64,000 nt of DNA from Linderina pennispora (lineage: Eukaryota > Kickxellomycota > Kickxellomycetes > Kickxellales > Kickxellaceae), in assembly GCF_002104995.1 (NCBI RefSeq), contig NW_024468256.1, forward strand, positions 846,675-910,674, read 5' to 3'. Made by a program: the position numbers and the translations under genes. The notes beneath the pieces were generated by a model. The model was not told where the DNA came from. It saw only the letters and a list, made by a program, of their open reading frames with translations, and ran no database searches. Positions 44,300-55,993 of the stretch are shown here, in pieces; position 1 is the stretch's first letter, and each line of letters begins with the position of its first letter.

Positions 44300-46463
44300 C
44301 TAGTAAACACGCTTGAACGGCGGCACTGCCTTGCACTCGTTCTCATCCAGAGTGTTGGCCATCACCCCACGGTACTTGAGCTCGACCGGCGGTCCACTTC
44401 CGTCTGGTACGACAGCGTGTGCTTCATCCACTCCTTGTCGTCGCGCTCAGGGAAGTCCTCGCGCGCATGCGCACCACGCGACTCCTTGCGCGCCACCGCC
44501 GAGTTGATGGTCTGCGTCGCGCACGTCAGCAGATTGCGCAGCTCAAGCGTCTCGATCAGATCCGAGTTCCAGATCAGCGACCGATCAGACACACGCACCT
44601 TGTTGTACAGCTGCGACACCTCCGTCATCTTCTCCACACCCTCCTCCATGACGTCCTGCGTGCGGAACACCGCCGCGTGGTTCTGCATCGTCTTCTGCAT
44701 CTTCAGACGCACCTCCGCCGTCGTGTGCTCGCCGTCCGCAGTCCGCGCGTAGTCGAGGTCCTTGATCGACTGGTGCGTGACCGACGCATCCATGTCCTTG
44801 TGCGGCACATTGCGCTCAAACTTGGATGCAATGTCGTGCGACACCGCACGGCCAAACACAACCAGATCCAGCAGCGAGTTGGCCCCAGGCGGTTCGCTCC
44901 ATGAACCGACACCGACGCCGCCTCACCCGCCGCGTACAGCCCAGGCACAACCTCGTCCGAGCCGTCCGCTGCCAGGCGCACAACCTCACCTGTGTAGCGC
45001 GTCGGAATGCCACCCATGTTGTAGTGCACGGTGGGCAGCACCGGGATCGGCTCCTTAGTCACGTCGACTCCCGCAAAGATACCGGCCGTCTCGGAGATGC
45101 CCGGAAGCCGCTCCGCCAGCACATCAGGCGGCAGGTGGTGCAGCTGCAGGTAGATGTGGTCCTTCTCGGGGCCAACACCGCGGCCCTCGCGGATCTCCAT
45201 CGTCATCGACCGCGACACAACATCACGCGATGCAAGATCCTTAGCCGTCGGCGCGTAGCGCTCCATGAACCGCTCGCCCTCAGAGTTGACCAGGTAGCCG
45301 CCTTCACCGCGGCAGCCTTCCGTCATCAGGCACCCAGACCCGTAGATGCCGTCGGGTGGAACTGCACAAACTCCAGGTCCTGCAGCGGCAGACCAGCACG
45401 CGACACCATCGCCATGCCGTCACCAGTGCAGGTGTGCGCCGACGTGGCCGAGAAGTACGCACGGCCGTAGCCTCCGGTGGCAATGACCGTGTTGTGCGCA
45501 CGGATGCGGTGCAGCGTACCGTCCTCCTGGTTCAGCGCCAGCACTCCGCGGCACACTCCGTCCTCCATCAGCAGATCCAGTCCAAAGTACTCGACAAAGA
45601 ACGTCGCATCGTACTTGAGCGAGTTACCGTACATTGTGTGCAGCATCGCATGCCCGGTGCGGTCCGCCGCGCAGCACGTGCGCCGCGCCTGTCCGCCCTT
45701 GCCGTACTCGAGCGACTGCCCGCCGAACGGCCGCTGGTAGATCGTGCCCTCAGGCGTACGCGAGAACGGCAGACCCATGTGCTCCAGCTCAATCACCGCC
45801 TTCGGTGCCTCGCGACACATGTAGTGGATCGCGTCCTGGTCGCCCAGCCAGTCACTGCCCTTGACCGTGTCGTACATGTGCCAGCGCCAGTCGTCCTTGG
45901 TCATGTTGCCCAGCGCCGCGTTAATACCACCCTGCGCTGCCACTGTGTGCGAGCGCGTCGGAACAGCTTGGTCACACACGCAGTCTTGAATCCGGCCTCG
46001 GCCAGACCCATCACCGCCCGCAGGCCAGCACCACCGGCTCCCAGCACAACCGCGTCGTACGTGTGGTCAATCACTTCGTACTTGGGCGAGAATGTGTTCG
46101 TCGCCTCCTTGCCGCGCAGGGGCTGCGTGCCAAACACGCGTCCCGCCGTGCGCGAAGCGTGGAACTGGCGGGTACCTTGAACCTAAATACCAACCAGGCT
46201 GATTAGAGTCAGCGCCTCATGTAGATGCATGTGCACGAGCCAGACACTGGCAGAGGCGTGAAATCGGACAACGCAGCAGTCCTTTCGGCCAAAGGAGAAT
46301 TTCTTTTTGATTTTCTCCGGAACCATGACGTGCTTTTAGATAGCCACACGCCAGGCAGGCTTTACGATTCTGCTCTCAATTTCGAAATCTCGAAAGGGAG
46401 CGGAATACTTACCAGAGCCTTCGCGGTGTGCTGCTGCAAGGTAGAAAGTCGAGAGCTCAGCAT
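44300..46463 (-). CDS. SDH1: Succinate dehydrogenase flavoprotein subunit (frame breaks)
   Basis: This is complex II subunit A, which oxidises succinate in the mitochondrial matrix and carries covalent FAD. Exon 1 is 46,463-46,413 ([17 protein letters not shown], an import presequence). An intron of 230 bp follows, then exon 2 from 46,182 ([16 protein letters not shown]). Visible motifs are [15 protein letters not shown] (FAD), [16 protein letters not shown] (FAD-linking His region), [21 protein letters not shown] and the C-terminus VPPFKRVY. Frame breaks occur near 45,960, 45,326, 44,885 and 44,385, each with continuous homology, so they are probably sequence errors. It is divergent from PNKP. 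Confidence 0.93.
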
Positions 46464-46956
46464 CCTTGTATAGAGAGAAATACTTGAGGTTTTTGATGAA
46501 GCAGAAGCCCTGCAAAAAGGAATATATATAAAACGCTTGTGGAGATAAAGGAGGAGAGGAAGAAAAAGAAGAGGACGGCTTCCGAAAAATACCAAGCAGG
46601 CCGGGTAGGGGCTTCGTTTTATTTTCCGAAGAGATAAGATTACGCTGGCTCGAGCTCCTGGCGAGGGCTGCTTTTTCCTTATTGCCTCAAACGACGAAAA
46701 ATCTCCTTGTTTACGCCAGAGTCGGGAGAGAGATTTTCCTTTTATCTTCGCCCGACCCGAGTCACTCCTGCGGGACTGGCTCATTCCGGCCGGTTCCTAG
46801 CGCAAACCATTGCCTGGAATCGGGTTTTATTGCTGCACAACCATATTTTGCGCGCTGGATCGCTGGCTGATGTATCATACGCCGCCCCTCTTGCTGCGCC
46901 ATGCCCGCTGCTTTATGTTTATCGTCTTCTACATACTTGGCCTTGTCTCTTCCCTC
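46464..46956. promoter_or_regulatory. Divergent intergenic SDH1 / PNKP
   Basis: About 490 bp between two divergent genes. A TATATATAA-like stretch lies near 46,522-46,530, about 60 bp upstream of the SDH1 start on the minus strand. No gene is seen. Confidence 0.5.
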
Positions 46957-46971
46957 ATGACCCTCGCTCGA

Positions 46972-48364
46972 ATGGCTACCAGAACCAAGGCCAAGCGGCC
47001 CGCTGCCGCCCCTGCCACCACAGGCGCTACAACTCGGGACGAAAGACGTTCGACTATTTCGGCCAAGCAAAAAAGCACAAGCCCGACGATGCTTCAGCTG
47101 TCGCTGTGCCCACACACAAAGTGCGGTGGCGGGACCTGCGCGGGACATGGATCGGAACATACATGGCGCCCACCCCTCCTCGAAATTCGCTGCCTTCGAC
47201 CTGGACAGCACGCTCATTGAGGTCAACGGCGCCACCGCTTCCCAAAGAACGCCAGCGACTGGCGTTTTCACCACCCCAAGGTGCCAGAGCTGCTGCGCAA
47301 TGTCCACAAGCAGGGCTACAAGATTGTGATTATATCGAACCAGAACGGCCTCAAGCCCAACAAGGGCTCGACAGCGCTGACTAAGAAGGCTGTCGAGTTT
47401 CGTGACAAGATCTCGCAGATCGCCAAGCAGCTCGACGTGCCATTCACCATCCTGGCTGCCACCGCCAAGGACTATCTGAGGAAACCGAGCCCTGGCATGT
47501 GGATCGCAGCCGAGCTCGACAATGCTGGTGTTGCTGTAGACCGGTCGCTGAGCTGCTACGTCGGCGATGCTGCTGGTCGGCCGGGAAAGGGCAAGGCTAA
47601 GCCGGACTTTAGCGACTCTGACTTGGCCTTTGCTCTGAACCTCAACGTACCCTTCTATGTGCCTGAGGAGGTGTTTACCAAAGACATCCTGTCCAAGGAC
47701 GAGCCGTTCCGCTGCCCACGCCGCAGGACTGGACCATTGGCCGCTTCCATCCCAAGGGTATGGATTCAGCAGGCGACGCGCACAAGGAACTGGTATCCAA
47801 ACTCGCCACCAGAGCCGCCAAGGCCGACAAGGACAACCGCCTTCTTGTATTGCTGGTCGGACCACCAGCCAGCGGCAAGTCCACGTTTGCAGCAAAGCAC
47901 CTGGTGCCCCTTGGTTTCGAACACATCAGCATGGACACGCTCAAGACTCCGCGCAAATGTCTGGCCACTGCATCATCCGCCCTGTTCAAGGGCACACCTG
48001 TTGTAATTGACAACACCAACCCCGATCCTGCCGCCCGCAAAGCATATATCGACGCTGGGAAGAAAGTGGGTGCTGACTGCATATGCATCCTGTTCGACTG
48101 CAATGGCCGCGAGCTGGCTCTTCACAACAACAGCTACGTGCTAACCTGCCGCAGTCGAGATTTCTGCATGCGACTGAACCCGGCCAAAGCCTGGGGGATC
48201 TCCCAGCCAGGCTAGACAAGGTGCCCGATGTCGCCTACAACATGTTTTTCAAGCGGCTGGCTCTGCCAGATGCAAAGGAAGGCCTGTCTGAAATCATTCA
48301 CTATCCGTTCATTCCCAAGTTCGACTCTGCCAAAGACCACGAGCTCTGGCACCAGTTCTATTAG
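46972..48364 (+). CDS. PNKP: Polynucleotide kinase 3'-phosphatase (frame breaks)
   Basis: This DNA-end processing enzyme for strand-break repair removes 3'-phosphates and phosphorylates 5'-OH ends. The HAD phosphatase domain begins FAAFDLDSTLI (DxDxT), followed by IVIISNQNGL and KPSPGMWI. The kinase domain carries LLVGPPASGKSTF (P-loop) and VVIDNTNPD. The N-terminus is Lys/Ala/Thr rich with GRKTFDYFGQAKKHKP; no FHA domain is seen, as in fungal Pnk1. The start could be ATG 46,957 or 46,972. Frame breaks lie near 47,035, 47,100-47,250, 47,710 and 48,205. The protein ends HELWHQFY at 48,364. Confidence 0.9.
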
Positions 48365-48863
48365 CACCAGCAGGCCATAGCACCGTGCAATTAACATTAT
48401 TATGCCTCGTACTGAGTGAGAAGTGATGTGCTTTAGATGCTGAGATATATGGCCAGAAACAGGCATTACTCGTAATGAAAAACGGAACTGAGTAGGACCG
48501 AGCGCCCAGCGCCACGATATATACCTCACCAGCCGCAGCCACCACATACATCTGTGATCACACCTTTGGTGGCTATCAGCCGTAGTGATATATTAGCACA
48601 GCTGTCTATGCCCATGTGCCGGGACAAGCTTGCTTTAGTGCAGCAGGTAAGAGGCTCTTCGTTTGCTGGTGGGCCTGGCCGCTCCGAGTCGACTGACATG
48701 CCAGGACAGGAGGTTGCCCCTGATCCGCTGTTGCGCCTGGTAATTGATCAAGGGTCAGGGACGCCAACACGCTGATCTGAGCGTTCGAACCTCGTCGCTC
48801 AGCTCCTTCTCTTCTACGACTGCATCTGTCTTGAATATCTCTTACACTATACCTATTCTTTGC
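48365..48863. other. Intergenic PNKP / APC6
   Basis: About 500 bp with no supportable gene. Confidence 0.5.
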
Positions 48864-51800
48864 ATGTCTGAAATTGTCGCGCATTTGCGGTCATTGCGGC
48901 AGTCCTGCGCTCAGGGCATGGCGTGGAGCTCGGCGCTGGTGTGGGCCGAAAAGGTGACTTTGCTGACTGGCGACACAGAAGACGTGCTCTGGCTAGTCGA
49001 CGCGCTAGTGGACGAATGGCCAATATCGGCAGGCAGAGGAATGGCTTAACCACCAACAGTACGCCAGGCGAATCCGCGACACTGCCCCAGGACAATATTT
49101 GGCGTCAATTGTTGGCGCTACGGCTGGGCAGAGCTGAGGATGCACTGGACTTGCTCGGCAAAGCAGCAGCCGAACTGACCACTGGACTAGCAGGCCCTGG
49201 TATTGGCACACGCTCTACAAAATTCCCAGGTGCTCAAGGCGAAACGCCAACCACGTCAAGGTCAGCGAAGCCAGTGTCCTCACTCACATCTTCGCTGTAT
49301 GGCAGTGCAGTCAAGACTGGCTCTACAAATGCGCCTGCATACAACCTTGGCAGTATCTGCTTAGATACAGCAAACGAGCATCCACTGAATCCGCGTGCCT
49401 TGGTGCTGTACATGCAAGGCGCGGCAGTAATCCAGCTAAGCAATGTAGGTGGTACTGAGGACCTCCCTAGCATCAAAGAACTGGCCACCCGTCACCCCGA
49501 CAATACCAGGAGTCTGTCGACTATGCACCGTCGAAGCACTCTAAGATCGGTAGCCGAGACCCCCGATCTAGGTCCCGCGTCACAACCTGGTGGTATCGGT
49601 GGAGCTGCGGGAGAAAGCGTCAGCCCACTAAGTGCCTTGGTCAAGCGACTATGGATTGAGGCGGTCAAGGCTGATGCGCGGTGCTGGGAGGCCTGGTCAG
49701 GGCTGAGAGAGCACGGCCTGCTGACATGCAAGGAAGAGCTTAGCTTGATTGCGAGCCTAGATTGGACCTCGCATTGTGCTGGATCTGAGGGAGTTGGGCA
49801 GTTCTTTAAGCAGTACTGTCTGGCAACCATGACTACATATGCTACGAATGAGCAGACAGTCGAGGCAACGGCCAGCTTGTTAAAGAGCTACCCATGTCTA
49901 GTGCAAGATCCTAGTCTGCTGGCAATCCAGGCGTCACGACTGCTGTCACTCGGCCGCGCTCGCGACTGTCTCACGTACACCGTGCGTGTTTTGGAGATTC
50001 GCCGTATCCCGGACCCCGGTACAACCGCAATCCATATCAGTGCACTCACAGCACTACATGCCAGAGACGCCGCTGTTCCGGATCGCACACGAGCTGGCTG
50101 AGGAATTCGGCATCTCGTCGATCAAGCGAATTGACGTTGAGCCAGCCGACACTGCCAATGACTTGTTTGCAGGGGGCATGGCTGGGATCCCCGGTAGCAG
50201 TGGCTCGGTGATGTCGACCCCCAGGTCGACTTGCTCTGCATCCAATATCAGGCACTCGATTGGCGCATCCGCGTCTGGCGTCAGTCGCATCCGGTCAGGC
50301 GCCCGTGGTCTACTTATTCCCGAAACCCCCTCACGCCTAAATGCCGGCGGAAGTGCCACATCCCAAAGGGCTAGTAGATCAATGCAGCCAGCGGCCCAGT
50401 TTTCCTCTGCCGCTACCGCTGCTGCTTGGAAAGGACTGTGGGGACTACCAACTTGGACACGGCCAGGACCACCTGTGCTGGCAACATATCCATGCGCACT
50501 GGGGCCATCGCATATGACGCCAGTTACCAATGACACGTCTGTCTCCACAATGGATACGTTCTCAACGACCAGCGCCCAGTCGATCGGTAGCCCAACCCAA
50601 GATGAGTTCATCGGCGCCTCCTTGGCATGGTTTGCGATCGGTTGCTACTACTTGGTGACAGCATCGATTCTAACAGCCCCAGCCTCTGCCCAAGCCGACT
50701 GGGGGCAGTCACATACGTCCTTTGGTGGGATTCTGACGTCCGCAGCTCGCCTGGGCATATCTGGATCTAACAGCGATGGTGGGACCTCGCTGCGTCGTGG
50801 TCAGCCGCTGACACCTGAAGCTGAGCATGCGCTCTCTGAAGCCCGCCGGTGGCTTACCAAAACGACCCTTGTCTCACCGCGCAGTGTTTCGGCATGGGTT
50901 GCTTTTGCCCATACGTTCGTGCTTGCTGGAGAGTGGGAATCGGCAACACGTGCTCTGCACACGGCTGTCGGTCTGTGTGGATTCGAAGGTGTTGTTCACG
51001 GCGGTGGCCGCGACTCTGGATCGACAGCAAAGTCGTCGCACGGGACACCTAGCAAGCACGTGGCATTTAGAAGTGCACGGGTACTGCAGATGCCAGAGCG
51101 TGGCAGTCGGGCTGCACACGCACCACTGGCAAATCTTGGCAGTGTTTACCTACAAATGGGTGACCTAACCATGGCCGAGTCATGTTTTGATGCCAGTATG
51201 CGCTGCCTGAGTGGATTCTGCATCCGCGACTGTCTCTCTCTATGGATGCCGGTCGTTGACGCCATCCATGATGACCAGATCCTAGCCTGGTGCGAGAACA
51301 CCAGCCATAAGCAGTCCGAATCCAATCGTATTAGTCACTCAGCATCAGCCATGACTGACCCACAGCTGCTCAACGATATTGGTGTCCTATACTACGCGCG
51401 CAGCGAATTTAGTACAGCAAAGCTGCTCTTTGCTATGGCACTCCATGCTCTGCATATCAACACTAACCAGCAACATATGCTGCAATCGGCATTCGCTCCG
51501 TCGCAGAAGCACACTACGCGCTGGTCACGAGCGCCAGATGCTCAGGCTGCATATTCTCTGCCCATGGCCAACCTGGGCAATGCTTTGCGTCGCATGGATC
51601 GACTTGATGCCGCACTGCTGTGCCTCGACGCATCGGCAAAATGTATGCCATCTAACCCCGAAATTGCACTATCGACTGCGTTCACCCTACACTCTCGTGC
51701 AATATCCCTACTCGACCAAAGCGACTCTGTCAGTGCCAGCCGCGACCTCGACCGCTCCATCGATTTGTACCACGATATTCTCTCCTCGCGACCTGGTGAC

Positions 51801-52157
51801 CCAGTCACCACTGATCTCTTGGCACTGGCACTGGAGTTATCTACAAACATCCAAGGCACGGTTTTGCTAGGCGGACTGTTGGATTTCAGCAAGGAACAGC
51901 ATGCCCAAATGGACCAGCATCCTCGAACCCCAGGTGAGCTGAAATATCAAGGGGATGTGAGCAGCAAGCCATCAAATCCGAGCTCTCCTCACCAAGCCTC
52001 CATTTCTAGAGAGGAATTACCAGCCATAGAGTTAGACCAGTACTCCAGCAGCTACCATCCTTCATCCAATCGTGCGTCACTGGAGCCAGAAGTTGATGGA
52101 AGTGACGAGGAAATGGAGATTGAAGAGGATACTGACAGCGATATGGCTGTAGACTGA
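48864..52157 (+). CDS. CDC16: Anaphase-promoting complex subunit APC6/CDC16 (frame breaks)
   Basis: This is a TPR scaffold subunit of the APC/C ubiquitin ligase (Cut9 in fission yeast). ATG 48,864 gives MSEIVAHLRSLRQSC then WAEKVTLLTGDTEDVLWLVDAL, matching the APC6 N-terminus. C-terminal TPRs include ANLGSVYLQMGDLTMAESCF, LNDIGVLYYARSEFSTAKLL, MANLGNALRRMDRLDAALLC and the APC6-like GDPVTTDLLALALEL. It ends with an acidic tail (DEEMEIEEDTDSDMAVD). Long Ser/Thr/Gly-rich inserts make it longer than usual, about 1,100 residues. Frame breaks near 49,030 and 50,045 are probably sequence errors. The inserts hold SP/TP sites that could be phosphorylated, but this is inference. Confidence 0.88.
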
Positions 52158-52598
52158 TATGGCTAAATGCTGCGCTTTTGAATACTTTAATACTATGCCC
52201 TTAACCGACACCTCACAGTTCACCATCTCCGTGATAGTATGAAAAAAGAACAAGCATGAAGTAATGGAGCAAACGATCACAGAGCGCTCATGGAGTGGGG
52301 CTTGGCAGATAAGGAGAGCCCGTAGTTGAGGATCGTGGCCCACATCAAGACTGCTATCCATAGAAACAGTAAATAAACCCCATTAATGGCAAGCTGCACT
52401 AGGATAAGAGGCATGAACTAAAACGCAGACTTCGCTTGAAACTGAAACAAGCAGAGGAGAAAGCTAGAGTCGAGGTAGAGAGAAAAGGTAGCTTTCCTTG
52501 GCCATTTAAAGCTACTCGCCAAAAAATTTAGAACGATTGCTTTCTTCCATGCAGAGGAGAGAATTAATTGCAAAAGAGGACCGCGAAATTGCAAAAAA
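52158..52598. other. Intergenic APC6 / tRNA-Gln
   Basis: About 440 bp with no gene seen; base composition shifts toward AT as the tRNA is approached. Confidence 0.5.
52593..52598 (-). terminator. RNA polymerase III terminator of tRNA-Gln
   Basis: Six A on the plus strand read as TTTTTT on the minus strand immediately after the tRNA discriminator end. Confidence 0.85.
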
Positions 52599-52670
52599 GG
52601 TCTTTCCGAGGTTCGAACTCGGGTTGGCGGAATCAAAACCCGCAGTGATAAACCACTACACTAAAAGACC
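52599..52670 (-). tRNA. tRNA-Gln (anticodon UUG)
   Basis: A 72-nt cloverleaf can be folded by hand. The acceptor stem is ggtcttt paired with aaagacc. The D-arm runs gtgtagtggtttatcac, and the anticodon stem gcggg/tccgc holds loop ttttgat with anticodon TTG. The T-arm contains gttcgaac. There is no intron. A run of six T on the minus strand directly after the 3' end (52,593-52,598) is a Pol III terminator. It closely resembles yeast tRNA-Gln(UUG). Confidence 0.95.
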
Positions 52671-52879
52671 CTCCACGAAGTGCCCAATCCATCTGGACCG
52701 ATCGTCACACAAGTTTTGGAGATTTTCAAAATGTACAGTATATATCGTGAAATAATTAGTTATTATTACTTTTTGGGATGGTGGTGCTGGCCAGCAGTCG
52801 CCCCCAGTTCCATCCATATTCCTATTGGAGGTTATTCAGAGATACTTATCTGCTTATCGATTATCTATGCATACTATAA

Positions 52880-53570
52880 CTACTGGCACTCTTAGTAGAA
52901 TTAATATTTTTACCTAAACTGCTATTAGTACCTTAAAAAAATTCAGTAAGTATAATTTTATCTAGAAAGAAAAAACCTTATATATTTATATTTAATTTTC
53001 TTTGCGTAATAATAGTTAATATCTTAATAGATATAGCTAAACAACTATATAGAAATTATACATTCTAGAATTTTTCTAAGATGCTATTAGTAGTTTAGAT
53101 AAAATAGATATATTAATATTATCTTAGAAATCAATTATATATAAATATTCTAGGTATGATAATTGAAATATATATACTAAACATATCTTATATAAAATAT
53201 CTATTTTATAAATGATTATTTAATTATACTACTAACTTTATTATAATTTACTAAAATTTATTATTCTAAAAATAACCTCTAATAGCTATAAACTAAAAGT
53301 ATATTCAGCCTACTATAGGTACTAGCAGTATATACCAAAATGTGTGATAAATAGGGTTTGGCCAATATAGATGTATACTTATATCATAAGCATAGGACTG
53401 CTAGATATTTATCTGTATATATTTTTATAATCCTAAAATATCTGACCATCCCCTAGAATATTTTTAGTTAGTTAGAAAATATAAGCTCTTAAACCTTATT
53501 GAAAATATGGATAACCTGCTCTGTAAACTTAATAAATAGTATTCTTTTATAGTTGATCAATTTAGATCAT
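52880..53570. other. Extremely AT-rich island
   Basis: Sample 60-bp lines count only 6 to 13 G or C, so AT is about 78-90%, compared with a near-balanced composition in the rest of the window. TA steps are very frequent. No long reading frame, terminal repeat or recognisable coding match is seen. It lies just right of tRNA-Gln. It could be a mutated transposon relic, an inserted organelle fragment or a chromosomal element; the sequence does not decide. Confidence 0.8.
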
Positions 53571-53599
53571 AAGATGACAGATATATCTCTTTAAAGCAA

Positions 53600-53660
53600 T
53601 CAAAAGATCGAACCCAGAACCTTCTATCAAAGTACCATTTATCTTAGTTATCCTAGATTT
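53600..53660 (-). pseudogene. Degenerate tRNA-like sequence
   Basis: On the minus strand, gaaggttctgggttcgatc at about 53,606-53,624 looks like a tRNA variable loop and T-arm with a B-box. A weak D-arm-like stretch lies upstream, but no full anticodon stem. It could be a tRNA relic or part of a tRNA-derived SINE. Confidence 0.45.
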
Positions 53661-54680
53661 CATAGATATAGTAAATTCGTAGATGCACTAATGTAATAAA
53701 CAAATCACCCAACTTTTATATCCTCAGCACACAGACTTGGAGCCATAGGCTGAAGTCGATAGGGGTGATAGTAGGCTGTCTGCACAGCCTGCAACTGGTC
53801 TCATTGGTTTATGAAGAGCGCTCAAAGAAGGATCTATTGGTTTGCTGGCCAATACATCCTAGATATAAAAATATCCCTTCCTATGTTATTCATCCTTGTT
53901 CTCCTCACCCCCTCCACGCATTCTGATTTCCCTACAAACCCCTCCTCTAGATTCTGTTATTTAATCGTCGTGGCTGCCAGCGGCGCCATGCCTCGATACG
54001 GGGCTCGACTCAGTGATGTGCATCGGCAACTACTCGATGAATACGTCTGACTACGCAAGAGTCACCTGCCTTGGACAGCGGAATGAACCCCCACTTTTTC
54101 TCTGCAACCTTCCGCGATGAACATCGTTATACAATACCTACGGACGGGTTGCATGGAGCTCTCTTTGTGGGCATATTCCTGCTGTGTTGGATAGGCAAGG
54201 CTCTTGCAAGATTTCGCTATCGATTGTGCCTCCGATGGCTCTGCTGGCACCCAGACTGCAAGCAAGCAAAGAACCGCCCAGCTGCTGCCAGCAATGGCAA
54301 GCCAGAGCAGTAACGCCGCCGTCGATCAAGCCCCTAGAACAAACCCTCAAGAGTATAGTTCTTTTTTTAACTTTCCAGGCAGTTGCTATCGCCCCGCGGC
54401 AGACTCCTTGCCTCATTATCGACAGTCTAAGCCATACTAATTAGCCGAGCTCGCATTGCGGGCGCCAGAAATCTAGTTACCCCAGAGCAGTTACATATCT
54501 ACTTGGGCAGAATTTATCGTCTTCTGCTCGACATATGTAGTAGCAGGCTTCTGGGAGGTTCTGCGCCGTAGCCACGTGCAGTATAACCAGTTGATTGAGG
54601 ATGCTATTTTTAAGCCATTCTGACTGTATTTAAGCTGTACCGTAAGCAGCCGCTCGTAGTGACGACATCTTTACTTGATT
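53661..54680. other. Gene-poor stretch with two doubtful small ORFs
   Basis: Two ATG-started frames exist: 53,811-54,050 (79 codons, one hydrophobic stretch) and a frame ending 54,313 with a hydrophobic segment (LHGALFVGIFLLCWIGKAL). Neither resembles a family I know, and neither has a clear promoter. They may be decayed exons or chance frames. Confidence 0.35.
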
Positions 54681-54974
54681 ATGCTTCCTTCTGCAATATT
54701 GTCATTTGTTTTTGGCATTGTGCTCGTCCCTGTAGTGACTGCAGACGAATGCAACTTGGCGTATTGGAAACCCCGTCTGATAGGCACGCAGATGATCGGA
54801 GAGAAGCTCCCAGGGCATGTGACAGAGAAGAAAAAGTCGTTCCTGCAGCAGCTCAAAAAGCCTCGACGCATTATCCGACCATCAGATCTAGTGGTAGACC
54901 AGGTTGAAAACCCAAAGCGCATCTCAGTATATGTAAACGAGAAGGACATCGTGTTCGACGTAAACTGCAGCTGA
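54681..54974 (+). CDS. Small secreted I78-type peptidase inhibitor-like protein
   Basis: This 97-residue protein has a signal peptide (MLPSAILSFVFGIVLVPVVTA). The mature part begins ECNLAYWKPRLIG and ends RRIIRPSDLVVDQVENPKR then ISVYVNEKDIVFDVNCS. The pattern Cys..LIG, then R.IRP.D, then RI.VYV....I..V.C matches the I78 inhibitor family, which usually blocks serine peptidases. The two flanking cysteines could form a disulphide. The central Lys-rich stretch (EKKKSFLQQLKKP) is longer than I expect. It probably acts outside the cell, but target and activity are inference. The start is the first ATG in frame. Confidence 0.7.
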   Translation: MLPSAILSFVFGIVLVPVVTADECNLAYWKPRLIGTQMIGEKLPGHVTEKKKSFLQQLKKPRRIIRPSDLVVDQVENPKRISVYVNEKDIVFDVNCS

Positions 54975-55107
54975 CAAAACGCAGCACTGATTAACATGAA
55001 CCATATTTGGGGCAGGCAGAATAAGCTGGTGTCTGGCAGACTGAGCGGCGAAATAGCAAAAATCAACCTTATCTTTTGAATAATACTGAACAAGCAATAA
55101 CACCATT

Positions 55108-55726
55108 ATGTCGTCTTTTGTCGAGCGCGTGCGCAGCGACCCAAAGAGTATCTGCGTTCCAGTTCTTGCCATTGCAGCAGTGGCCGCGGTCGGCGGAGCA
55201 GTGGTGCTGACGTCGCGGTATTTGCAGGCCGACCATGTGCGGACGGTACGCAAGCGTGCGGCGCAAAAAAAAGTATAGGGCGCTGCTCGGCGACCTAGCC
55301 GAGTGCAAAGGCATTCTCGGCTATATTGATTCACAGGAAATTCCCAAGGCGCAGCAGTTGGCAACCGAGGCCGAGCAGATCATGAGCCAAATCGTGCAGG
55401 AAGGCGCAAACGAGGCCGAGCAGGCAGCGCTGCAAACCCGGCTGCAAGCCATCAGAATGGATATCATGGGTGTGGGCGAGCAGCTGCTACGGCTGATGGA
55501 AAAAGTCGACGGGGTTGCGCCAGCGTTGGTGCTGGAGGCAGCGGGGCTGGAGCCATGGGCCGAACACGAAAAGGAGCTAAAGGACAAGGCGCTGAGCGAT
55601 GGACTGGGTGCGGTGTTTGATCTGGCAAGCGACCTGCGAGCTATCCGGAAGGGGCTCATCCACAAGGCAGAACGCCGCGCCCGCAAAGTCGATTCGCTCA
55701 AGAAAATCACAGCTGTCGCCGTGTAA
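55108..55726 (+). CDS. Membrane-anchored BAG-domain protein, Snl1-like (one frame break)
   Basis: This is an Hsp70 co-chaperone anchored in a membrane. ATG 55,108 gives MSSFVERVRSDPK, then a transmembrane segment (VLAIAAVAAVGGAVVLTS) and a basic stretch. The frame breaks at an A8 run near 55,264 and resumes as KKKYRALLGDLAECKG, followed by helices with IMSQIVQEGANEAEQAALQ and VDGVAPALVLEAAGLEP, ending KVDSLKKITAVAV. The layout of a short N-terminal membrane anchor plus a BAG three-helix bundle is that of yeast Snl1 at the ER/nuclear envelope. The C-terminal BAG helix carrying RAIRKGLIHKAE would contact the Hsp70 ATPase domain. One base too many or too few in A8 explains the break. Confidence 0.78.
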
Positions 55727-55866
55727 GCGAATGCGCAGCGGGCTGCATGTCGCCCTGGCAGCCCTGGCAGCCTTGGCGGATTAGGGCATCTTCCCAGCAG
55801 GGGGAGCATGCCTGAAGCACGCGCGGCTCTGCACCTGTAGCGTGCCACGGCCGAACAGGGGATGGG

Positions 55867-55874
55867 TATAAAAG
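55867..55874 (+). promoter_or_regulatory. TATA box of aldehyde dehydrogenase gene
   Basis: The sequence tataaaag lies 120 bp upstream of the ALDH ATG at 55,994, followed by a pyrimidine-rich leader. Spacing fits a Pol II core promoter. Confidence 0.6.
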
Positions 55875-55993
55875 AGAAGGAGGGCGGGGAGAGGTACAGC
55901 CTCTTTTTGTCTTTCATCCTCCATTCTCGGAATTCCTTATCTCTCGACTTCAACCCAGCAGCCCACTCTTTTTAGTTCTTTTATCAGCATACA

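Noticed and set aside
44361-44370. atcaccccac, identical to the SRE-1 sterol element
   Set aside because: It lies inside the SDH1 coding region, not near the sterol gene promoter, and a 10-mer can occur by chance.
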